A stretch of DNA of 64,000 nucleotides from Spirochaetota bacterium (lineage in GTDB: Bacteria; Spirochaetota; UBA4802; UBA5550): positions 1-64,000 of the forward strand of contig JAFGBT010000034.1 of assembly GCA_016933025.1 (NCBI GenBank). The letters run 5' to 3'. Positions within the stretch are counted from its first letter, which is position 1. Each line of letters begins with the position of its first letter. Below the pieces are notes generated by a model that was given only the letters and a program-made list of their open reading frames with translations, searched no databases and was not told where the DNA came from. Positions 58,973-64,000 of this stretch are shown here, in pieces. Made by a program: the position numbers and the translations under genes.

Positions 58973-60430
58973 ATGAATTTTGCATCCTACATTTCACGCC
59001 TTATTCCGGGCAGGTTCAGACACGAGGGTGGCTACCGCGATCTCATAGTCATCGCGTTCCCGCTTTTCATCAGCACCGGGTCCTGGGCTATTCAGCATTT
59101 CGTCGACCGGATGTATCTGAACTGGTACTCGAGCGAGGCGGTTGCCGCGTCCATGCCCTCGGGGATATTGAATTTCGCCATTTGCAGCCTGTTTATGGGT
59201 ACTGCGGGCTACGTAAGCACCTTTGTTGCCCAGTATTACGGCGCGGACCGGAAAAGAATGATAGGCCCGGTTCTCTGGCAGGGGTTATATATATCGGTCG
59301 TGGCCGGGGTGTTGATATTTTTTGTCAGCCCCTTTTCTGATGAAATTTTCACGCTGGTCGGCCATTCGCCCGGTGTACAGGGGCTGGAGTCGATTTATTT
59401 CAAGACCCTCTGCTACGGCGGAATGCCCCTGGTGGCATCTTCCGCGATGTCCGGATATTTTTCCGGGCTCGGCAGGACCGGCATCATCATGGCGGCAAAT
59501 ATTGCGGCCACCCTGGTGAATGTCATAGTGGATTATCTCCTAATTTTCGGATACTACGGTTTTCCGGAGATGGGCATTCAGGGCGCCGCTGTCGCCACCG
59601 TGACCTCATCATGCGTGTCGTTTGTGATATATGCGCTATGCATATTCAGGAGAGCTGCTGACGAGGAATATCATACAGTGCGAGGATGGCGGCTTAATCC
59701 GGAGTTGCTCCGCAGGCTTATTCGTTTCGGACTACCCAATGGCATACAGTTCTTTCTGGATATCGCGGGCATGACTTTTTTCGTTCTTTTTATCGGCAGG
59801 CTGGGCACGGTCAGTCTTGCGGCCACGAACATAGCGTTCAATATCAACACTGTTGCCTTCATGCCCATGATCGGCCTCGGCATCGCGGTATCGGTGCTGG
59901 TGGGCCAGTATCAGGGGCGAAGGCGCCCCGACCTCGCCGAGTACAGCGTGTGGTCGGGCTTCCACCTGACCGTACTCTACATGGGCACCATAGCGGTCCT
60001 GTACCTGGTAGTTCCCGGTATTTTCCTCGCGCCCTATGCGGCCCGCGCAAATCCCGCCGAATTCAGCGCCATAGCCGATCTTGCACGGATGCTTCTCAGG
60101 TTCGTCGCGCTCTACTCTGTTTTTGATGCGATGAATATCATTTTCGCGTCAGCGATCAAAGGGGCGGGGGACACCCGGTTTGTCATGCGCGCAATCATAC
60201 TCCTTTCCCTGTTCGTGCTCGTCATCCCGAGCTACCTGGTCCTGTTTGTTTTAGATCTGGGGATTTACGCCGGATGGACCATCGTATCGTTATACGTTAT
60301 CATGCTCGGGTTGATATTCTTCATCCGCTTTCTTCGCGGGCAATGGAAAAGCATGCGTGTTATTGAAGAGTCCCATGCCGTTATACCCCCCTCCATGCCT
60401 GAAGGGCCGGCAGGAGTTATAGAAATATAA
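58973..60430 (+). CDS. MATE-family multidrug/Na+ antiporter
   Basis: 485 residues, twelve predicted helices in two bundles. N-terminal half AFPLFISTGSWAIQHFVDRM and the Ala/Gly-rich GYFSGLGRTGIIMAANIAATL are MatE/NorM family; the second half begins near 250 (RFGLPNGIQFFLDIAGMTFF). A Glu/Asp pair for cation coupling is likely in helix one (FVDRM). Exports cationic drugs or metabolites by Na+ or H+ exchange. The start is 64 bp after the preceding stop. Confidence 0.9.
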   Translation: MNFASYISRLIPGRFRHEGGYRDLIVIAFPLFISTGSWAIQHFVDRMYLNWYSSEAVAASMPSGILNFAICSLFMGTAGYVSTFVAQYYGADRKRMIGPVLWQGLYISVVAGVLIFFVSPFSDEIFTLVGHSPGVQGLESIYFKTLCYGGMPLVASSAMSGYFSGLGRTGIIMAANIAATLVNVIVDYLLIFGYYGFPEMGIQGAAVATVTSSCVSFVIYALCIFRRAADEEYHTVRGWRLNPELLRRLIRFGLPNGIQFFLDIAGMTFFVLFIGRLGTVSLAATNIAFNINTVAFMPMIGLGIAVSVLVGQYQGRRRPDLAEYSVWSGFHLTVLYMGTIAVLYLVVPGIFLAPYAARANPAEFSAIADLARMLLRFVALYSVFDAMNIIFASAIKGAGDTRFVMRAIILLSLFVLVIPSYLVLFVLDLGIYAGWTIVSLYVIMLGLIFFIRFLRGQWKSMRVIEESHAVIPPSMPEGPAGVIEI

Positions 60431-60553
60431 AAAATTTGGCGAGGCGGGATATGGCTCGTCTATGCATATGATGTATTTCTGATATGGATATTTATTTTTT
60501 ATAAGATTCTCCTCCTGATCGTTAGCTTATTAATACCATTGCAGGGGGACGGA

Positions 60554-61030
60554 ATGATAGAAACCACCTTGTATCTTCGCAATTATCAACGTACGAGGCT
60601 TCTGGAGGCAGTTGTAACAACCGGCCAGCCCAGAGGACGCATCATATCGGCGCTTATGAAGAAAATCGCCGGGGACCATGGGAAGTTGATACGTTCATGG
60701 TCAAGGGTAAAATACCAGGACCGCTCCGGGGAAAAGGGTCGGGAGTTCCATGTAACACTCAAGCCTGACGAGTATGAGTTTTTCCAGGATTTGAGGAAGT
60801 TTTTCAAGCGGTCGGTTTCGGGGCTGGTTGCTGATGCGGTTGATAAATATCTTGATGAGGTAATCGAAGAAATTACTAAAGAGACCGATAACTATTGGTA
60901 TAGCAATTACGCATTGTCCAGCATTATTATAGATGGAGTAGTGTGTTGGATCCTCTACTGGGGAATACCGAAAAAACTACTTACCAACCCGCGCTATTCA
61001 GTGGATTTCTGCCCGTCCGGCCCCGGTTGA
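60554..61030 (+). CDS. ribbon-helix-helix-like protein, possibly two RHH-like units
   Basis: 158 residues from the ATG at 60554, with AGGGGG five bases upstream. The start TTLYLRNYQRTRLLEAVV... and a later REFHVTLKPDEYEFFQDLRK...SVSGLVADAVDKYL each look like a ribbon-helix-helix: a beta-strand followed by two helices, as in CopG/Arc-type DNA-binding proteins or antitoxins. The C-terminal 50 residues are hydrophobic (SSIIIDGVVCWILYWG). The gene overlaps the end of a convergent coiled-coil gene by 37 bp, an arrangement common in toxin-antitoxin or plasmid-type modules, though no toxin is evident. Confidence 0.6.
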   Translation: MIETTLYLRNYQRTRLLEAVVTTGQPRGRIISALMKKIAGDHGKLIRSWSRVKYQDRSGEKGREFHVTLKPDEYEFFQDLRKFFKRSVSGLVADAVDKYLDEVIEEITKETDNYWYSNYALSSIIIDGVVCWILYWGIPKKLLTNPRYSVDFCPSGPG

Positions 61031-61338
61031 TGGGTGCCTTTTCCTTTATGTTCCTCTTCCCGGTCAAGCTCGGCTTCCTGCTGGGCAATCCGCTTCTTCT
61101 CTTCTTTTTCTACCCGCCAGAGGTACATGCGTTCCGCCGTGCTTCCTGACAGCTGCTGCGCCAGTTCCTCGATGATCTGGTTCACCTGGAGGAGCTTGAG
61201 GCGGGTATCCTCATCGAAAAACTGGATATAATCGGTCTTTAGTTCAAAGATAAGCTGGCCGATCTGCATGATCTTAAATGATAAGTCAGCTGATAGCTTC
61301 ATTTCCATCTTTTCTTGCTGTTTCTGGAACAGGGACAT
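60994..61338 (-). CDS. small coiled-coil protein, convergent with the RHH-like gene
   Basis: 114 residues with GGGAGGAG four bases before the ATG, a strong ribosome site. The first 60 residues are helical (FKIMQIGQLIFELKTDYIQF) and the rest highly charged (RVEKEEKKRIAQQEAELDREE). No known family. Its 3' end overlaps the RHH-like gene by 37 bp, so transcription of the two may interfere. Confidence 0.6.
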   Translation of the reverse strand: MSLFQKQQEKMEMKLSADLSFKIMQIGQLIFELKTDYIQFFDEDTRLKLLQVNQIIEELAQQLSGSTAERMYLWRVEKEEKKRIAQQEAELDREEEHKGKGTHQPGPDGQKSTE

Positions 61339-61460
61339 GGAACTCCTCCCGATAGTTATCGGTAATAGTTTACCGATTGGGGGTTATCGTCAAGAAATAA
61401 ATCTACTCAGACAACCACCCACTACAATATACATTAAAATACCACCCTCCGGCAACAGAT

Positions 61461-61494
61461 AAAAAAAGGCCGGGGTTTCATCCCCGGCCTTTTT
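61461..61494. terminator. bidirectional intrinsic terminator
   Basis: GGCCGGGG (61468-61475), TTTCAT loop, CCCCGGCC (61482-61489), with A run before and T run after. Eight perfect pairs. It ends the large surface-protein gene on the minus strand. Confidence 0.9.
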
Positions 61495-61516
61495 ATTTGC
61501 CTGCAAATACTCTGTC

Positions 61517-64000
61517 CTACTCCTCAATCCTCTCTCTGTACACCTGGATCGCGTCGCTTCCGGTACTTCCGTCAGAATCGCCCACGGTGAAGTAGATGTA
61601 GCGGTATATGCCGTCGCTGATCTCGGTTGACGAGTAGAATGTGTCGAAGTAGATTTCATTATCGTACGACCCGCCGCCAGCAATAGTCGGGTTATGCCAG
61701 AAGCCAGGGTTGCCAACCGGTACCCAGCCGGCTGACTCCATGTTAAGTATTGCAGGATCCCCTGGGTCTGGATATTCAGTCACAGATGTTGCCCCTGGAG
61801 CTGTGCTGTTGATTTTAAAGAGTCGTATCCCATTCGTCATGTCGTCAAATCCAACGTAGAGCCAGCCGTCTCCCAGGTTCTGGAGGAGACTGATCCTGTT
61901 GGCTGTAGGAGTAGCACCACCCAATTCAATTTCAGTGCCCTGGATGATCCTTGTCCAGTCAGCGGCTTCGCACATGTTCGCATCGCCGGTCGTGGCAGGA
62001 TTACATCTCCAGAGTTCTCCACGCTCCGCTGTTGTGTCGCTTGCTTCGCTTACAGCGACGTTACGAGCCAGATAGAGAAGACCGTTGTACTCCATCATAA
62101 TGGGGTAGCCTTTCTTGCCCGGGCTTATTTTTCCAAGACCACCTCCGTCGGCATCATCAGCATCCGGCATTTCAAGGGTTTTATCGCTTAGGCTTGATGG
62201 CGTAACAGTCGTCCAGGTGAAGGTGATATCAACGCCAGCTGAATCGGCCTGGTCCCAGCTCGACCGCGGCGCCACTCCCACACCGCCATTGTTCGCGACA
62301 TACAGATAATCATTAAACACGATAATCGAGTCTATACCTGCCACTTCGGTGTTATCCACTGGGTCCTGCCACGGGTCATCTCGCACCACTTCAGCAGGAA
62401 CGCCCAGGCTTACTACACCGCCCGTTTGGGAGATTATATACCTGTTCAAAATTGGGATAATAGAGTTGTGGCTTGAAGAAATCCCGACAAACAGGTACTT
62501 GTTGTGGCCGTAGATGGTCTGCACGCTCTTGCTGTTCAGGCCATTGGTGCCGGTAACAGACGCATATTTCCAGTTGAGCTCGGTATCGGCGTCCTGCGTG
62601 TAGTAAATATTGTTCACGTTATTTTTCAACGGCCCCGCGATAAGGAGCTCGTACTCGGGGTCAGGTACATCGTCATTGTTCAGGTCCGGATATATCGCGT
62701 TAAAGCCGACCACGCCGACTTCCCCATCCGGGCCGCTGTTTGTCCCACATGAGGGCACGGTGCCAAGATCAACGGTAATATATCCAAAACCATCAGTGGT
62801 CGGGCATGAGAGACTGGTCAGGGAAGAGAAATCAAAGGTCACAAGCACGCTGTTCAGACCTGTCGGGTCGAACCGGAATGCTGCGTTGTTAAAGTCGTTT
62901 GTCCCGAGGTATACCCTGCCGCGGTAGGCGAACGACCACGAGAAGGTCGAGCCGTCGGAGAACGGATCGATGTAGTAGCCGCCGTCCTCAACATTTTCTA
63001 TGGCATCCCCCTTGCCAAGGAAGGAGGCGCGGTCCTTGGGCGCGGCCTGCACGTTCTCGGTCGGCGTCTTTACCGACTTGATGCTCGTAGTGCCGTTGTC
63101 GAATCCGTCTCCGTTTCTGGCGTTGGCGACCGCCACCGAGTAGGCGATACCCTCCTGTTCAACATCGTGCGTTATGGTAACGATGTTCGTCTGGTCGCCG
63201 GAGCCCCGCACCGCCAGGATGACGTTGCCCAGCAGGGCCTCATCCGAATTGTTCCGCGGGAAGAGCTTGTACAGCAAGTGGCAGTCGTAGGCTGGCCCGA
63301 CATTATCGTCGCACTCGCACGAGGCCGTGGTGACCGGCTTGTTGAAGGTGATCTTGACATGGGTCGTGTCCGTCGCCTCGGCCGCCACAACCTTGAGCTG
63401 TTCGTTGCCGATGAAGGTGAGGAAGCGCGGCTCGCCCATGGCGTTGGGCGTCGCCGCCTGGTCGGTGACCGTCGCGTCCACGGTCACCTTGTACCTTCTG
63501 CTCAGCACTGATGTCGCGACATACCCGTCAAGCGGGTCCGCGTCTTCAAGAATGAGCTGGTAGGTCTGGGCGTCGATCTCCATGTTTTCCGGCGTGTTGT
63601 CAGCCGGGTTGGTGGAGATCCTCAGGTTGTTGGTGTCGTCCCCGTCGGACGGGTCCTCCACTATCGTGTACCTCTGGTAGTTGTCAGCCGCTGTGGCGCT
63701 CCCGTCATTCAACATGTCTTCCGAGAACTTCACGATAATCTTCAGCGGCTCGTTGTTGATCACGCTTACCATGTAGGGCGCGATGGTGTCCACGCCCGCG
63801 AATTCTTTGATATTGTTGGCCCCGTCATCGCAGGCAAGGTCGTTCCCGGCGAGGTCCATCAGGTTGTATTTGTGTCCTATGATGTAGTAGGGATCAACCG
63901 TGGTGCCGCCGGCAAAGGTCAGCACAAAGGTGGTCTGAGATTCCACGACAACGCTGCTTGCCACGACGCCGCCGGTGGTGGTGAAGTTCTTGTTGTCCGA
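61517..64000 (-). CDS. large surface-type beta protein, partial (5' end beyond window)
   Basis: At least 827 residues; the frame stays open to the window edge, so the true start, and perhaps a signal peptide, lie past 64000. The visible part begins with SbsA/Big_5 Ig-like units (YIIGHKYNLMDLAGNDL, IIVKFSEDMLNDGS, VKITFNKPVTTASC) to about 260, then a long C-terminal region with repeating GYFV/WxY...LFVG/YVGFDD and YLARNV, like a six- to eight-blade propeller or adhesin. Several Cys pairs (CECDD, CDD) suggest disulfides. Probably an extracellular or cell-surface protein; no catalytic motif seen. Confidence 0.8.
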   Translation of the reverse strand, partial: SDNKNFTTTGGVVASSVVVESQTTFVLTFAGGTTVDPYYIIGHKYNLMDLAGNDLACDDGANNIKEFAGVDTIAPYMVSVINNEPLKIIVKFSEDMLNDGSATAADNYQRYTIVEDPSDGDDTNNLRISTNPADNTPENMEIDAQTYQLILEDADPLDGYVATSVLSRRYKVTVDATVTDQAATPNAMGEPRFLTFIGNEQLKVVAAEATDTTHVKITFNKPVTTASCECDDNVGPAYDCHLLYKLFPRNNSDEALLGNVILAVRGSGDQTNIVTITHDVEQEGIAYSVAVANARNGDGFDNGTTSIKSVKTPTENVQAAPKDRASFLGKGDAIENVEDGGYYIDPFSDGSTFSWSFAYRGRVYLGTNDFNNAAFRFDPTGLNSVLVTFDFSSLTSLSCPTTDGFGYITVDLGTVPSCGTNSGPDGEVGVVGFNAIYPDLNNDDVPDPEYELLIAGPLKNNVNNIYYTQDADTELNWKYASVTGTNGLNSKSVQTIYGHNKYLFVGISSSHNSIIPILNRYIISQTGGVVSLGVPAEVVRDDPWQDPVDNTEVAGIDSIIVFNDYLYVANNGGVGVAPRSSWDQADSAGVDITFTWTTVTPSSLSDKTLEMPDADDADGGGLGKISPGKKGYPIMMEYNGLLYLARNVAVSEASDTTAERGELWRCNPATTGDANMCEAADWTRIIQGTEIELGGATPTANRISLLQNLGDGWLYVGFDDMTNGIRLFKINSTAPGATSVTEYPDPGDPAILNMESAGWVPVGNPGFWHNPTIAGGGSYDNEIYFDTFYSSTEISDGIYRYIYFTVGDSDGSTGSDAIQVYRERIEE

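Overview
The window reads as chromosomal DNA of a Gram-negative-type (diderm), moderately GC-rich free-living bacterium. Many exported lipoproteins, an OmpA-type peptidoglycan-binding protein, a predicted beta-barrel protein, Mpl murein recycling, an LruC-domain lipoprotein (family named from Leptospira) and an HDOD protein with an ATPase-like front end make an uncultured or little-studied spirochaete on the Leptospira side my best guess. This is inference: no rRNA or other decisive marker is present. I see no prophage, transposase, integrase or CRISPR array. The last gene runs off the right edge.

Layout. 1-7.5 kb: an HDOD regulator (-), a 950-bp AT-rich gap with a possible small structured transcript, then three exported proteins on the + strand (Ig-like/propeller lipoprotein, subtilisin-type protease lipoprotein, predicted outer-membrane barrel). 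7.6-16.7 kb: tRNA-Val and rpsT (-), a small exported protein (-), then + strand genes: small exported protein, mpl, nfeD, slipin, a UbiA-type prenyltransferase, an ankyrin lipoprotein and an exported alpha/beta hydrolase. G/C-rich palindromic repeats sit in several gaps here. 16.7-21.7 kb (-): a cysteine-cluster protein, a HAD-like protein and a large hybrid sensor kinase. 22-25.6 kb (+): two tandem penicillin-binding-protein-like serine hydrolases and a crotonase. 25.6-37.7 kb (-): two glycan/glycolipid clusters (GT4, GT2, GT-C glycosyltransferases and two flippase-like membrane proteins) with an orphan MacB-like permease between them.

38-48 kb: a bacterial CULT (cereblon thalidomide-binding-type) protein behind a strong promoter, convergent with an ECF sigma/anti-sigma pair; an LruC-domain lipoprotein with a well-formed promoter and a palindrome just upstream; an orphan promoter-leader peptide-terminator unit; small membrane and cysteine-pair proteins; two paralogous Cache sensors lacking any output domain, flanking a HEAT-repeat protein and a short-chain dehydrogenase; an SGNH-like hydrolase. 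48-52 kb: a GMC oxidoreductase, a small membrane protein and a phytoene-desaturase-like flavoprotein in one operon. 52-54.4 kb (-): a K+-channel/TrkA-N protein followed by a separate cyclic-nucleotide-binding protein. 54.5-61 kb: zinc-ribbon protein, coiled-coil lipoprotein, OmpA coiled-coil protein, a 645-residue unknown, a MATE transporter and a ribbon-helix-helix-like protein overlapping a coiled-coil protein. 61.5-64 kb (-): a large surface-type beta protein, incomplete.

The recurring theme is envelope and surface biology: exported proteases and hydrolases, glycolipid assembly, Cache and PAS sensors, and envelope-stress type regulation. Items I would look at first are the CULT protein, the split channel/nucleotide-sensor pair, the output-less Cache paralogues and the two small structured transcription units at 2.1-2.3 kb and 41.9-42.1 kb.
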